A stretch of DNA of 64,000 nucleotides from Rubrivivax sp. (GTDB lineage Bacteria > Pseudomonadota > Gammaproteobacteria > Burkholderiales > Burkholderiaceae). Numbering within the stretch: the stretch's first letter is position 1; each line of letters opens with the position of its first letter. Both the position numbers and the translations under genes were made by a program. Location of the stretch: positions 1 through 64,000 of the forward strand of contig JAEUOZ010000033.1 of assembly GCA_016790225.1 (NCBI GenBank). Direction: 5' to 3'. Shown here in pieces: positions 17,601-26,550 of the stretch. The notes beneath the pieces are model-generated. The model was given only the letters and a program-made list of their open reading frames with translations, made no database searches and was not told where the DNA came from.

Positions 17601-20247
17601 GCTTCTGCGTGTGCCCGGTGTTGATGAGCTCGACATAGGCCGCAAAGATCCGCGGATCGTCTTCGTTGTTGCACAGCTCATCGTGTGCGGTGTCAGGGGC
17701 ATACCAGGTCGGCACCTCCGGCAGCCGGCCGGATTCCCAGCTGACGGTGCCATCGCCTTCGCGCGTGGCCAGCCAGCCCAGGCTGCGAAAGCCCGTGTGC
17801 TCGTCGGTGACGACCTCGCTGCCGATGACGGTGGCGCTTGCGCTGCCCGCCACATAGCGCATGCGCGCCTTGTCCACCGGCGCCTCGCGCAGCAGCTTCC
17901 AGACCTCGCGCGCCTGCTGCAGCAAGGCCGGCTCGACGAGCGGGAAATCCACCCCGCACAGCTTGCCCCGCTCGGCCCAGACCTTGGGGTCGCAGCTGGC
18001 CTGCTCCTGTTCCACCGTTCCGAAGGGCAGCAACTGCACCAGGCCAGGAAAGTGGCGCACGATCTCCATCAAGCCGTTGACGCCGCGCGTGAAATCCAGA
18101 AACGCCAGTTTGGCCTGCGAGGGGTTGTGTCCCGTGAGCCAGCGCACCGCCTCCATCGAACCCTGGTTGGGCGTGCCCAGCATCAGCAGGCGGCCGGGGC
18201 CGGCCTTCAGCGCACCCAGGCGTTCCCAGAGCTGGCTGCCGCCGTTCGCAGCATCGGCAAAGAGGCAGCGCGCCACCAGCCCGCCCATCGAATGGGCGAC
18301 CACGTGCACGGCCACGCCTTCGCTTTCGGCACGCTGCAGGCAGGCTTCCAGCCGCGGGCGCAGCGCCTGGGCGTTGTCGCGCAGGGACAGGCGCCAGTCA
18401 TAGGGCACGGCCTCCACGCGGAAGCTGCGCGAGAGGTGGTCGATCAGCGGCCCGTAGAAGCCTTCCAGCGGCTCGGTGGCGACCACGGCGCCCTTGGGGA
18501 GGTCTGCCCGCGGGTCCAGCAGCTCGATGCCACCGCCCAGCAGCTTGAGGTAGGCCAGCCACACCGGCTCTCCGGACACCTGCAGCGCCGAGCCCATGGC
18601 GCCCGGCAGGAAGACGACGATCGGCCGCGCGCGGGTATCGGCCGCGCTGCGCGCCAATGCGCTGCGCGCGCGCGGCTGCTCCTGGCGCGCCTGGCGGATA
18701 TCGGCAAAGGCGCCGGTTTCGTGGTCCTGCCGCAGCAGGCCCTGCTGCAGCCAGGCCAGGCTGCCCGGATTGAGGAAGTAGCGGCTGTGGCTCACCTGCG
18801 GCCCGCGATCCTCCAGCGCGCGGGCCCGCCCTTCCAGGCGCAGAAGGCCGCCGTTCATCGAGCCGGTATTCACGACCAGGTCGTTGTCGGCGCCGTAGAA
18901 CCAGTCGGCCACGAAGGACTTGAGCCGGTTGAACAAGCCGCTGCCCTGCGTATCGCCGGCAATCACCGAGAGATCCGCGCCGGTGACCAGGCCCGCATTG
19001 AGCAGGCGCGTGAGCGCCGAGCCCGGCATCATGGCTTCCACGCCGGGCATCACCCGCGCATCGGTGCGCTCCTTGAGCACCGCGAGCAGGAAATCCAGCG
19101 CATCGCCGACGAAGCTGTCCGGCACCACGCTGTGCAGCAGCCCCAGCCAACGGTCCAATCGAGCGGACGCCAGCGTGGTGCCGCGCGCCGGGCAGGCCAC
19201 CCGCACGAAGCGCGTCACCGTGATGCGCTTGGCCGCGAGGCTCTGCACCAGCTGGCGCAGCCGCTTCGCATCGGCCGCATAAGCCTCCTTCAGCGCCTTG
19301 GCCTCGGCCGGCGCCAGCGGCGGCAGGCCGGCCGGCCGCAGGCGCTGCGGATCCTCGGCCTCGAAGAGCTGGACGATCAGCGCTTCCAGACGCTCAGCGC
19401 TCTTGTCGAGCTGGGCCAGCGCCAGCAGTTCGCCCACCAGCCCGCCGCGCGAGTGAGATACCAGGTGCAGCTGCGCGCCATCCGGCAAGGCATCCACCAG
19501 GTTCTGCGCATTCTCGATCGGGCTGCGCGTGAGCGTCTGGTGCTCGAAGGCAAAGATGCCGTCCCCATAACGCTTCACCAGCGCCTGCCGCAGCTCGGCC
19601 GCCGGCCGTGCACCCTCATCGCTGCGCGGATCCACCAGACCACCGTAGGCCGCCTTGAAGTGGGAGAAGGTGCCGTGGATGAAGATCAGCAGCGGCCGCG
19701 AGGGTGCGGCCAGGGGCGCGTCCAGCGCCAGCAGCGGTGCCTGCGGCGACTGCAGATCGCAGCGGAACAGCGCTTCGCGTCCCATCAGCAGCCGCTTGCG
19801 ATCCACCACGCCCGCCAGCAGCCCGGCCGTGCTCTGCTTCAGATCGACGCCGAAGAATTCCAGCACCTTGATGCCGACCGAGAGCACCCCGCGCTCTGCG
19901 GTGCCGGGCGAATCCAGATCCAGCTCCACCAGATCCTCATCACCCGGCATCCGCGTGCCGCGGTCCGCCGCCGCCGAGCGCTCACGCAAGGCCCGCAGCT
20001 CGTCCGCCCGCAACCAGAGCTGCTGGCCCCCTTCAAAGACCACCCGCACCAGCTCGTCGTTGCCCACCTTGAGCTTCTCGGCGGCTGGCGAAGCGCTGCG
20101 CGAGGCCGCATCGATCATCACGCGCCGTGCGGAGACGATGCCGAGGTTGCGGCTGCTCAGCTCGGGAACCTGGGTGTCCAGGACGGCGCGGATGGCGTAG
20201 GCGCCGCTGGAGCTGGACGAAGCATTGGATGCATTGTTCTGGGCCAT
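14611..20247 (-). CDS. giant CHAT-domain protease with two alpha/beta-hydrolase domains
   Basis: 1878 residues. An N-terminal ~150-residue region is followed by a first alpha/beta-hydrolase domain (LLIFIHGTFSHF; nucleophile S266 in VSHSRGG) and a second, LCAT-like one (IVVFLPGAMGSAL; S653 in VAHSMGG; MLGTPNQGS). A ~300-residue region with repeated 'ALVIGLGQVGELTAGRL'-type motifs leads to a CHAT (caspase-like) protease domain at about 1240-1470 with H1367 (HLAAHGVH) and C1412 (NCCELG). The last ~400 residues are helical and TPR-like. No membrane segment. AGGAG precedes the ATG. It lies 246 bp behind the nSTAND gene on the same strand, with a hairpin between, so it may have its own promoter. 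Context suggests it is the executor activated by the TIR/STAND genes; its target is unknown. Confidence 0.85.
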   Translation of the reverse strand: MAQNNASNASSSSSGAYAIRAVLDTQVPELSSRNLGIVSARRVMIDAASRSASPAAEKLKVGNDELVRVVFEGGQQLWLRADELRALRERSAAADRGTRMPGDEDLVELDLDSPGTAERGVLSVGIKVLEFFGVDLKQSTAGLLAGVVDRKRLLMGREALFRCDLQSPQAPLLALDAPLAAPSRPLLIFIHGTFSHFKAAYGGLVDPRSDEGARPAAELRQALVKRYGDGIFAFEHQTLTRSPIENAQNLVDALPDGAQLHLVSHSRGGLVGELLALAQLDKSAERLEALIVQLFEAEDPQRLRPAGLPPLAPAEAKALKEAYAADAKRLRQLVQSLAAKRITVTRFVRVACPARGTTLASARLDRWLGLLHSVVPDSFVGDALDFLLAVLKERTDARVMPGVEAMMPGSALTRLLNAGLVTGADLSVIAGDTQGSGLFNRLKSFVADWFYGADNDLVVNTGSMNGGLLRLEGRARALEDRGPQVSHSRYFLNPGSLAWLQQGLLRQDHETGAFADIRQARQEQPRARSALARSAADTRARPIVVFLPGAMGSALQVSGEPVWLAYLKLLGGGIELLDPRADLPKGAVVATEPLEGFYGPLIDHLSRSFRVEAVPYDWRLSLRDNAQALRPRLEACLQRAESEGVAVHVVAHSMGGLVARCLFADAANGGSQLWERLGALKAGPGRLLMLGTPNQGSMEAVRWLTGHNPSQAKLAFLDFTRGVNGLMEIVRHFPGLVQLLPFGTVEQEQASCDPKVWAERGKLCGVDFPLVEPALLQQAREVWKLLREAPVDKARMRYVAGSASATVIGSEVVTDEHTGFRSLGWLATREGDGTVSWESGRLPEVPTWYAPDTAHDELCNNEDDPRIFAAYVELINTGHTQKLPDAPPARQRGERTSFKLVQPPADAMPSEDELRQLGLGQARRRRRAAAPTRQRSLRLSVRHGDLRVAARHPVVVGHYQGDLLVSAERALDKALNQALQKALRLGIYPGRSDTRMSFFADAVPDGRATRGVQGALVIGLGQVGELTAGRLRAAARDAMLDHARQCLQRPGARSAQGGIGLSCLLVGSAGAGLSVRESLEALLRGALDANLKLGEAELQDRVLIEELEFVELFEDVAVATGHALHELRLADDLAAATEWDPAEVDIATALGGRRRSVFDSDRGWDLRVEILEDETAGQLRYSTAGQRARAEQAINTGQVALVENFIEEAIGSTDNNEEIGKTLYEMLLPVDFRLAAPDSRGLVLLLDERSARFPWELLEDRWGPNRRPLAVETALVRQLKTVEYRGAPRMAAENAVLVIGDPQLSGWGAFEQLPGAEEEARQVARIFEEELGAPAVHALLGATQASTRAITGALHLRPWRVMHLAAHGVHRWKENDEQPERSGMIIGKRVFLQPGDFEQLRHVPELVFINCCELGRTTVANPQTNRLAANVAVALIRMGVRAVIASGWAVDDEAGVTFAQTFYRRLLGGANFRDAVHEARQETYRRHPQRNTWGAYQCYGEPGWRLVINQGGGSGGSAPRYVSPRELVVDVDNLRAGLYNGEQREKLDEDRRKRLLADVQARCARVPPGPAGEAWLRRGDVAGAIGQLYVEAELSDEAQAWLKTAVSAGDDQAPLAALEQLANRRVRQVEKEWRRIDEADASAKADTAKAKAVATEEKRQSLREELASATRLLAELAPNSHKRETWALLGSAHKRRALLSRDDPAGRSQALFDMAQAYKKAQECAGGDDYYPVSNGFAGALLLGHEEGVWSGTDREAIQAWRPDAIQQLRALQQADQERLAATHETWRAVGQGDLLVTRLLAEAEDAERVRDLREQAETKYRHAFDRAGTQRNVQSARLHLMFLRDLMAAATHPWSSASRDAIDALIKAADLWDKPAT

Positions 20248-20403
20248 GACTGCTCCTGCACGATGGCTCTCTCAAAGGCTTCCCGCTGATGGCTCAAGGG
20301 GCTTCAGACGCGGCGGCCACGCACCCGCCGATGGCCAGCCGCTCTGACGCCCTGCCCAGTCTTGCCCACACCCGCAGCGCGAAGGGAGCGGGAGGGTACT
20401 GCG

Positions 20404-20422
20404 GATGCGGGTGGCCCGCATC
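20404..20422 (-). terminator. perfect hairpin between the nSTAND and CHAT genes
   Basis: GATGCGGG-TGG-CCCGCATC: 8-bp perfect arms with a 3-nt loop, about 70 bases past the nSTAND stop. There is no T-run, so termination would be weak; it may instead protect or partly separate the two messages. Confidence 0.45.
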
Positions 20423-20493
20423 AGGAACATTGACGATGAACCCTGCGAGTGCCGAGACAGGCCTGGTCGCCTCTTCTCGACGCCCAGCAGCCC

Positions 20494-23400
20494 TCAGCGA
20501 CCGCGGCTCTGTGACGCCGCGGGTGCGGTGGACGATGCAGCCGATGAAGTCGATGCGAGCTTGGGCGACGACTCGGCCTTGGCCGTCAGCTGCGGGCTGT
20601 TCGCCAGAATCTCCTGGCTGAGCTTCTGCAAGGCAAGCAGACTGAACGGCGATGCCACCGGCACAGCGTCAGCGGCACCGACCACGCGGGAGGCGAGCCA
20701 TCCGTCGAAGGCACCCCCCTTGGTTCCGATCCACCACTCGCGCTGCGTGCCCGGTTTCTGAGTGGCGAAGGTCCAGCTGACCAGCGGCCGGAGCTCTGCC
20801 TCAGGATGCATGGCCTTGGTGGCGGCGATCAGGTCACGGCTGTAGATCCGCGCTTGCAGAAGCTCGGTGCGCGCGTCGGGATGGTCCGCGATGCCGGGAT
20901 GCGAGGTGCCCGTGTACTGAACCACGGCCACACACAGATCGCTGCCAGCGACATCGAACATGTTCGCCTTGACGGCCTCGTTGCCCCTTCCTGCGGGAGC
21001 CAGCTTCTCCTCGGCCTCGAGTTGTCCATTGACCGCCGCCTCGAGCGGTGCGCAATCCGTCGCTTGGGAACGCTTTCGAAGCGGCGCCCAAGTGGCTGCC
21101 TGGTCTAGCGCTGCGCTGCGCAGCGGCTGCGCTTCGCTGAACAAGACCCGCCAGTGATGGGGCTTGGCTGGCGTTCCGACCGCGACATCCAGACCGCCTG
21201 GCATCCCGCTTGCGGGCAAGATCTTCGCTGGCGTGAAGGCCTCGTTCTTGAGCCAGGGCTTTCCGATCTCAGCCAGCACATCGTTCAGGCGCGGATCCTT
21301 GATGAAGCGCCTCTGCTCGAAGCGTGAACCCACTTGCCTGGTCCCGGGGTCCCAACCCCAACTGGCGTTGAACAGGGTGATGCCCGGCGAGGGCTCGGTA
21401 TTGACCAGGGCCATGAGTTGACCCGTTTCCTCGAACAGAAGAAACGGCTGGATATGTTTGGGAAACGTCTGGACAAAACGCAGGATGCGGCAAGAGGGCG
21501 TGCTTGACGCTCCGCCAGGCACAGGGGTGAGAGATGCCTCAAAGATGACGAGATCTGACTCCGCGCCCGGATCAGCTTGCGGAATGAAGAATCCTCGCCT
21601 GGGCTCCTGGGTCTTGACGATCCTTCCGGGTTGAGGGCCTCGGTCTGCCTGTTCGCAGGAGTCAGGGTCAGCCCGAGCCGGGGTGGAGCGGCCCGCTGCA
21701 CCCTGCTTCGCGCCGCCTTGACTCCACACGGCTGAAACGAGCAAGCGACGCGTCTCACTCAAGACCGAAGGCTCAGAGCTCGAAGCCCTTGCATTCAGGA
21801 GAATGTCCTTGATCAAGGGAAGTCCCGTCCAGATGGCCTCGGACTGATTGCTGCCCTTGGTGACGGACCGAGCGGCTTGCAAGAGCTCCTGCAGTTCACG
21901 TTCGGCGTGGCCTTCGTTTTGACTGCCTTCCGACAGCGTTCGCGACTCTGTCTGCATTCGCGCCTTGCTGAACAGCACCATGCTGTCCAGCGAAGGCCAC
22001 AGCACCTGGTTGACGAAGAGGTACAAGACAGCCGACGGCACCGCGACCAGCCCCACGATGCCCAGGCCCATCGTCAGATTGCGGCGCGCAAGCGCAGCCG
22101 CCTGAGCCTGCTCGACCTGGAGCAAGGCGACCCGCTCTTTGGCCAGTGCTGCCTCCGCGGCGACATGCTGCTGCTCCGCGCGCAACTCGGCTTCACGCTG
22201 CGCCACCTTGGCCTGCTGTTCACGCTCTCGCGATTCCCGCTGCACCGCTTCAAGGCGACGGCGCTCGGCTTCTTGCCGTTGCTCTTCCTTGATGCGCTCA
22301 AACTCGGCAGCGCGCAGGCGCTCCGCTTCTTCAAGCGACTGCGCCCGTTCGCGGGAACCCTGGAGAAACTCGAGCAGCAGCGACTCGAGCGCTTTCTCGC
22401 CCAAGGCATCGCCCGACCTGAATTTTCTGAGGGTCTTGAACCACCTGCGCCGCTGTCGGCCGTCCTGCAAGGATGCCTCCAGGCCCGCTGCGTCCAGCTT
22501 GATCAGCTCTTTTTCGCTCAAGAGCAAGGATTCCGCGGACGGCGAGTTGATTCGCCTGGCCACGCCCCACTCCCGGCAGCTGCGCATCAGGCTGACAAAC
22601 GCTTCGAACCGCTCCGCGTCCTTGTCTATCAGCCCGCGAAAACGAGACCAGCCCCGAATGAAAGCCTCATGCGAGACCTTCAAGGTGATGGCATCCGGGT
22701 TTTCCTTGTCCCAGTACAGATAGTTGACCGTATCGAGAAATCCCTGCTTCAGCAGCTTCTCAAGTCGCGCGGCGGGATCGCCAGCGCCGGGCAGGACATC
22801 CTTGTCGTCAACCCGGATCCGCTCCTGAAAATACAATCCATTGTTGGGATCCTTGAACGCCAGCAAGCGCAACAAGGTCTCCACTTGGGAGCGCTCAAAT
22901 TCGTCCCGAAAACTCAACAAATACTCTGGCCAATTCTCCAGGCACAATCTCAGCGTATTCTCGCCTTCACGTCTCTCCAACCAGCCCTGTTCCAGCCGGC
23001 CAGCCGGATCCACCGCACGTTCAAGATCTTCGTCCACGATCCGCGAAGGAAAGCGGTCACGAAGGGGCAGACCCTCCCGCTCCAAAGCAGCGCCCCACAC
23101 GCGCGCCAGAAGATGCTGCAAGAGTGGCAGATGATCGGGATCTTCCGAGATCGCCCTCACGTCGCGGAGGATCCGCGCAACAACCCGCCTGGAAAACTGC
23201 ACCGGCTCCACGGGCGGCGAATCCGGTGTCATCAAGGCCAGCTGCAGTTCGCGAGCCGGCTCTTCGATCACGGCCAGCAGCTCGATCTGGTTCAGGCGCC
23301 GCACCAGATACGAAGAGCTGTTGATGGCATCCGGCAATTGCAGATAGCCCGCACAATCAGCGAGCCGCTCGCTGCGCATGGTCATGACGACATACGCACT

Positions 23401-24045
23401 ATCCGAAGGCTCCAGAAAATGCTCGATCACCGCTTCCACGATGCGTTGCGCATCGTGATTCTCAGCATTGTTGCTGTGGAAAAGTTCTTCGAACTGATCG
23501 ATCACGAACAAGAAGCGTGCTCTCGATGAATCCGGTCCCCGGTGCGCCAGATGGTGGTGGTAACTCTGGACGAGATCTCCAAATCCGGCGCCTTGGCGGA
23601 TATAGGCCGCCACTTCATCGCGAAGGGCCAGATCCACCTTCTGGCCGTCGGGTTCTCCCAACAGTGCCTGGGCAAACTTCCACGCCAGACGCAGCACGGG
23701 TGTTTCCGAATTCTGAGGCGGCAACACAAGGTCTGATCCGGTTTCCTGGCCGCCAATGGTTCCAGGCGTAAAAACTACCGGTATCCAGAAATCGCCCGCC
23801 TCCGGGATACCCTGTGCCCGCAAGCGAGGCACGAGGCCGGCACGAATCAGCGAGGATTTGCCAGAGCCCGATCCGCCGATCACGGCGACAAAGTGCGTGC
23901 GCTTCAGTCGCTCCAGAATGCTGTCGATCTGGCTGTCCCGCCCCTTGAGCAGAACACTTTCGTGATCCAGAAATGGGCGCAAGCCCGGATAGGGCTCTCT
24001 GATCCGCCGTCGCTCCCACCAATCTGACGCAAGGCCTTGGTTCAT
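20494..24045 (-). CDS. nSTAND-type P-loop ATPase with coiled coil and transmembrane segment
   Basis: 1183 residues. The N-terminus PYPGLRPFLDHESVLLKGRD leads into a STAND-class NTPase: Walker A GGSGSGKSS (57-65, Lys63), Walker B LFVIDQFEELF (Asp about 183) and the sensor-like VVMTMRSERL. This is the nSTAND1 type, a nucleotide-switch platform that normally ends in WD40 repeats. Here it continues instead into a long Glu/Arg/Gln coiled coil (about 555-655), one membrane helix (about 660-682, MGLGIVGLVAVPSAVLYLF) and a ~500-residue C-terminal region with no recognised repeat. The ATG at 24043-24045 follows GAGGAGAGG; an upstream in-frame TTG is less likely. It starts 23 bp after the TIR gene, so the two are co-transcribed. 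Likely role: sensor/scaffold of a signalling or defence complex. Confidence 0.85.
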   Translation of the reverse strand: MNQGLASDWWERRRIREPYPGLRPFLDHESVLLKGRDSQIDSILERLKRTHFVAVIGGSGSGKSSLIRAGLVPRLRAQGIPEAGDFWIPVVFTPGTIGGQETGSDLVLPPQNSETPVLRLAWKFAQALLGEPDGQKVDLALRDEVAAYIRQGAGFGDLVQSYHHHLAHRGPDSSRARFLFVIDQFEELFHSNNAENHDAQRIVEAVIEHFLEPSDSAYVVMTMRSERLADCAGYLQLPDAINSSSYLVRRLNQIELLAVIEEPARELQLALMTPDSPPVEPVQFSRRVVARILRDVRAISEDPDHLPLLQHLLARVWGAALEREGLPLRDRFPSRIVDEDLERAVDPAGRLEQGWLERREGENTLRLCLENWPEYLLSFRDEFERSQVETLLRLLAFKDPNNGLYFQERIRVDDKDVLPGAGDPAARLEKLLKQGFLDTVNYLYWDKENPDAITLKVSHEAFIRGWSRFRGLIDKDAERFEAFVSLMRSCREWGVARRINSPSAESLLLSEKELIKLDAAGLEASLQDGRQRRRWFKTLRKFRSGDALGEKALESLLLEFLQGSRERAQSLEEAERLRAAEFERIKEEQRQEAERRRLEAVQRESREREQQAKVAQREAELRAEQQHVAAEAALAKERVALLQVEQAQAAALARRNLTMGLGIVGLVAVPSAVLYLFVNQVLWPSLDSMVLFSKARMQTESRTLSEGSQNEGHAERELQELLQAARSVTKGSNQSEAIWTGLPLIKDILLNARASSSEPSVLSETRRLLVSAVWSQGGAKQGAAGRSTPARADPDSCEQADRGPQPGRIVKTQEPRRGFFIPQADPGAESDLVIFEASLTPVPGGASSTPSCRILRFVQTFPKHIQPFLLFEETGQLMALVNTEPSPGITLFNASWGWDPGTRQVGSRFEQRRFIKDPRLNDVLAEIGKPWLKNEAFTPAKILPASGMPGGLDVAVGTPAKPHHWRVLFSEAQPLRSAALDQAATWAPLRKRSQATDCAPLEAAVNGQLEAEEKLAPAGRGNEAVKANMFDVAGSDLCVAVVQYTGTSHPGIADHPDARTELLQARIYSRDLIAATKAMHPEAELRPLVSWTFATQKPGTQREWWIGTKGGAFDGWLASRVVGAADAVPVASPFSLLALQKLSQEILANSPQLTAKAESSPKLASTSSAASSTAPAASQSRGR

Positions 24046-24068
24046 GACCCTCTCCTCGTGATGGCGTC

Positions 24069-25217
24069 TCAATGGCCGAGTAGTTGACGCTTGTGCTCCA
24101 ACGTTCTTCGCAGAAACACGGCGAGATCCCGCGCATCGTCGGCAACGATGCGCAGCGTATCCGGCTCGTCATGCCGAATGCTCAACCTCACCACGGGCCA
24201 TCGCTGTATGTTTCTAGGGACATCCTCGTTAGGTTCTTCAGCACGCATGACGTACATGATCAAACCGGGAATCGGTGACTTCTGGGTCAGCATGGGCTCC
24301 AGGCGTCGCATCTGATCGATCACGGAATCGCGGGCCTTCTTGTCCCAAATCAGGACCACGCCGTTGGCACCGTCAAGACGCGGTCGTGCACTAAGGTCCT
24401 GAAGCGGCAAACCGGTGGGCCGCAAGATGAATGGAGGTTCTCTGGGCTCCAGGGCCATCACCTGCTCCCACGCGCTCTTGATCTGCTGTGCAAGAGGTTC
24501 CCACAAGGCTTTGCGATCCGGCTCGCTCTCAATGTAAGTCAGCACATCCGAAGGATCCTGCTCCGATTCACGAGGCTCCGACGGGCCCTTGTGAATTTCC
24601 CGCTCCTTGAAGAGCCATTGATTGTGATCGTAGGCATCCCAGGCATATTCAAAGAGCTTCTCGCGGAAGCGTGTGAACGGCTCGGTAAACTCCGTTGAAA
24701 TGACGGCATTGCTGCCTTGTTTCTTCTTGAGATAAATTCCGATCGGCTCGTTCGGATTGCCTTCCTCACGTTGATGAAAGGGTATCCAGACTGGATCCGG
24801 CTTGGGGAAATGCAGCTTCCACTCATCCTTCCTCGTCAGACGGAGCATCGCCCGCTGCGACATGGCAACAATGAAAAGCCTGGTCTTGTAGGCTTCGGCG
24901 CCGTGGATTTCCCTGAAATACTCCAGCTCCTTGAGGCACCATTCCGACCCGACATAACCATCGTGCACGAAGATGATCATGGAGAATGATTGCCGGATGG
25001 CGAGCCTGAGCTCGTCGCTGAGCGCACCGTTGATCGGCCCATTCTTGCTGCTCATGAAGGTCTTGGGCGGCTCGAGTTCGCGAAGCCTGGACTTGATGCC
25101 GATATTCAGTTCATTGTCGAAGTTGGTTATCCAGTCATACCAGCCCGTATCATCATCATGCGCATAACTGACGAAAGAGAAATACTTGTAATGATCTTCA
25201 TGATACTGCTTCAGCAT
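24069..25217 (-). CDS. TIR domain protein
   Basis: 382 residues. The first ~170 form a TIR domain: FSFVSYAHDDD (strand A/box 1), SFSMIIFVHDGYVGSEWCLKE with the SxWCxxEL motif, whose E97 is the position of the NADase catalytic glutamate in enzymatic TIRs. The remaining 200 residues contain a second alpha/beta-looking domain (GVVLIWDKKARDSV). It could cleave NAD+ or act as an adaptor; sequence alone does not decide. Its ATG directly follows the TAA of the radical SAM gene (no gap), implying translational coupling. TIR proteins (FxsC) accompany rSAM cyclophane maturases in actinobacterial FxSxx systems, which is the closest known parallel. GC content is clearly below the window average. Confidence 0.85.
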   Translation of the reverse strand: MLKQYHEDHYKYFSFVSYAHDDDTGWYDWITNFDNELNIGIKSRLRELEPPKTFMSSKNGPINGALSDELRLAIRQSFSMIIFVHDGYVGSEWCLKELEYFREIHGAEAYKTRLFIVAMSQRAMLRLTRKDEWKLHFPKPDPVWIPFHQREEGNPNEPIGIYLKKKQGSNAVISTEFTEPFTRFREKLFEYAWDAYDHNQWLFKEREIHKGPSEPRESEQDPSDVLTYIESEPDRKALWEPLAQQIKSAWEQVMALEPREPPFILRPTGLPLQDLSARPRLDGANGVVLIWDKKARDSVIDQMRRLEPMLTQKSPIPGLIMYVMRAEEPNEDVPRNIQRWPVVRLSIRHDEPDTLRIVADDARDLAVFLRRTLEHKRQLLGH

Positions 25218-26483
25218 TTATTCTACTCCCGCCGCTGCAACGGCATCGGGTCGCTGTGCTTTCGCGGACTCCAAGGCCTCAAGGACGATCCGAAAAGGCC
25301 GCTTCACGACCGATCGACAATACAGCGTTTCTGCGCCATCCATGCCGCCCAGCTCGTAGAGCTTGTTTGCCGGAGACCCGCCGCCACAATAAGAAAAGTA
25401 CGCGCAGGATCTTTCACAGTTCTGGATACCCCGCGCGATCGCATGCCAGGTTCTGCGAAAGGCTTCGCCAGCCGTGGCCGCCAGCAATGCCTGGTCATGC
25501 ACATTTCCAAACACGAAGTCCGAATGAGCCACTGAGGCCTGGCCAAGCAACTCGGGTGAAAAAGTGCTCCATCGCCCGTCATGAGCCACGTTGAGCATGG
25601 CAAAGGGCAGCGCCTGCGTATTCAGGGGCCACTCGTGGCCCTGCCATCGGACCTTGGGAAGCGGCCTGGCGATCAAGTTCAAGGCGGTGCTGAGCTCACG
25701 AACCCTCAATCGGCTGCCGGGCACCTGGCTGCGCACCAGAAGCTGCTTGAGCAATTCCGCATGCTCATCTTCATGGCCTACCAGGCTGGACTCTTCATGG
25801 GTGCCTTCGGCCTCGTCGAAATTGCACCCGAGTTCGGTGAACGGATGGCTCTCGAAGAATTCGATGAAGCGCTCTTTGGCTCTCAGGGTTTCTTCGGTGA
25901 CGACTGCAATGGCATGGCATTCGATACCGTGCTCCCTCAGTTTTTCCATGCCCGACAGCACGCGCCGGTGCGTTCCCTTGCCAGTCCGCGTCTTGCGGTG
26001 CACGTCATGCAACTCCGCTGGCCCGTCCACACTCACCCCCACGCGCACAGCGTGCCGGCGGAACAGGGTGCACCACTCGTCGTTGATCAGCAGTGCATTG
26101 GTCTGCATGGCATGCCCGAGCTTGGTTTGCGCTCCAAGCTCTTCTGCCAGCACGGCAAAGGCCTGCTCGTACCACGACACATCCACCGTGAGGGGTTCCC
26201 CGGCATGCCACACCACCGTCAGCTCCTGCGGCAGCAGTGAAGCTTCAACCAGGCGCCGGGCCGCCATGCGAACGGTTTCCAGGCTCATGCGAGCTGTCGA
26301 CTGCCGGTCAGGCAAGTAGCAGTAGTCGCAATCGATGTTGCAGAACGGCGTCGGCTGAAGGATCAACAGCCGAGTCTGCAGCGCGGGAGAAAAGTCAGAC
26401 GCATGGAAGCCAGGAACGACTTCTCGGGAAAAGGCCAGGTTCTTGCGCGCGAACCAGTGCATCACCGACAGATGGGGCTTCAT
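25218..26483 (-). CDS. radical SAM/SPASM peptide maturase, GrrM/FxsB-like
   Basis: 421 residues. The radical-SAM cluster motif CNIDCDYC supplies C48, C52 and C55, followed by the SAM-binding GEP-type motif VVWHAGEPLT and GVSVDGP. The C-terminal SPASM-type domain has NCERSCAYFSYCGGGSPANK (about 352-371) and a late Cys (LYCRS, ~389) for auxiliary Fe-S clusters. The 'SCxYFxxCGGGxPxNKLxE' signature is typical of cyclophane-forming maturases (GrrM/OscB, FxsB). These join an aromatic ring carbon to the beta-carbon of a residue two positions on. The precursor lies 67 bp upstream. A hairpin directly abuts the ATG. Predicted job: three-residue Trp-Asn cyclophanes on the WxN array. The reaction is inferred from family. 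Confidence 0.88.
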   Translation of the reverse strand: MKPHLSVMHWFARKNLAFSREVVPGFHASDFSPALQTRLLILQPTPFCNIDCDYCYLPDRQSTARMSLETVRMAARRLVEASLLPQELTVVWHAGEPLTVDVSWYEQAFAVLAEELGAQTKLGHAMQTNALLINDEWCTLFRRHAVRVGVSVDGPAELHDVHRKTRTGKGTHRRVLSGMEKLREHGIECHAIAVVTEETLRAKERFIEFFESHPFTELGCNFDEAEGTHEESSLVGHEDEHAELLKQLLVRSQVPGSRLRVRELSTALNLIARPLPKVRWQGHEWPLNTQALPFAMLNVAHDGRWSTFSPELLGQASVAHSDFVFGNVHDQALLAATAGEAFRRTWHAIARGIQNCERSCAYFSYCGGGSPANKLYELGGMDGAETLYCRSVVKRPFRIVLEALESAKAQRPDAVAAAGVE

Positions 26484-26504
26484 GATGACGTACCGGCCGT
26501 CATC
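26484..26504 (-). promoter_or_regulatory. hairpin abutting the radical SAM start codon
   Basis: In the mRNA, GATGACG and CGTCATC (7-bp arms, 7-nt loop) end exactly one base before the maturase ATG. No good Shine-Dalgarno is visible outside it, so the structure would cover the initiation region. This could keep maturase output below that of the precursor. Confidence 0.45.
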
Positions 26505-26550
26505 GTGATGGGATGCCTGTGCGGCTGGCGCCTGGGACAGGAACGGGCGA

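Noticed and set aside
17122..20289. An open frame of 1055 codons on the plus strand
   Set aside because: Antisense to the CHAT protein; the composition is typical of a shadow frame and no motif is present.
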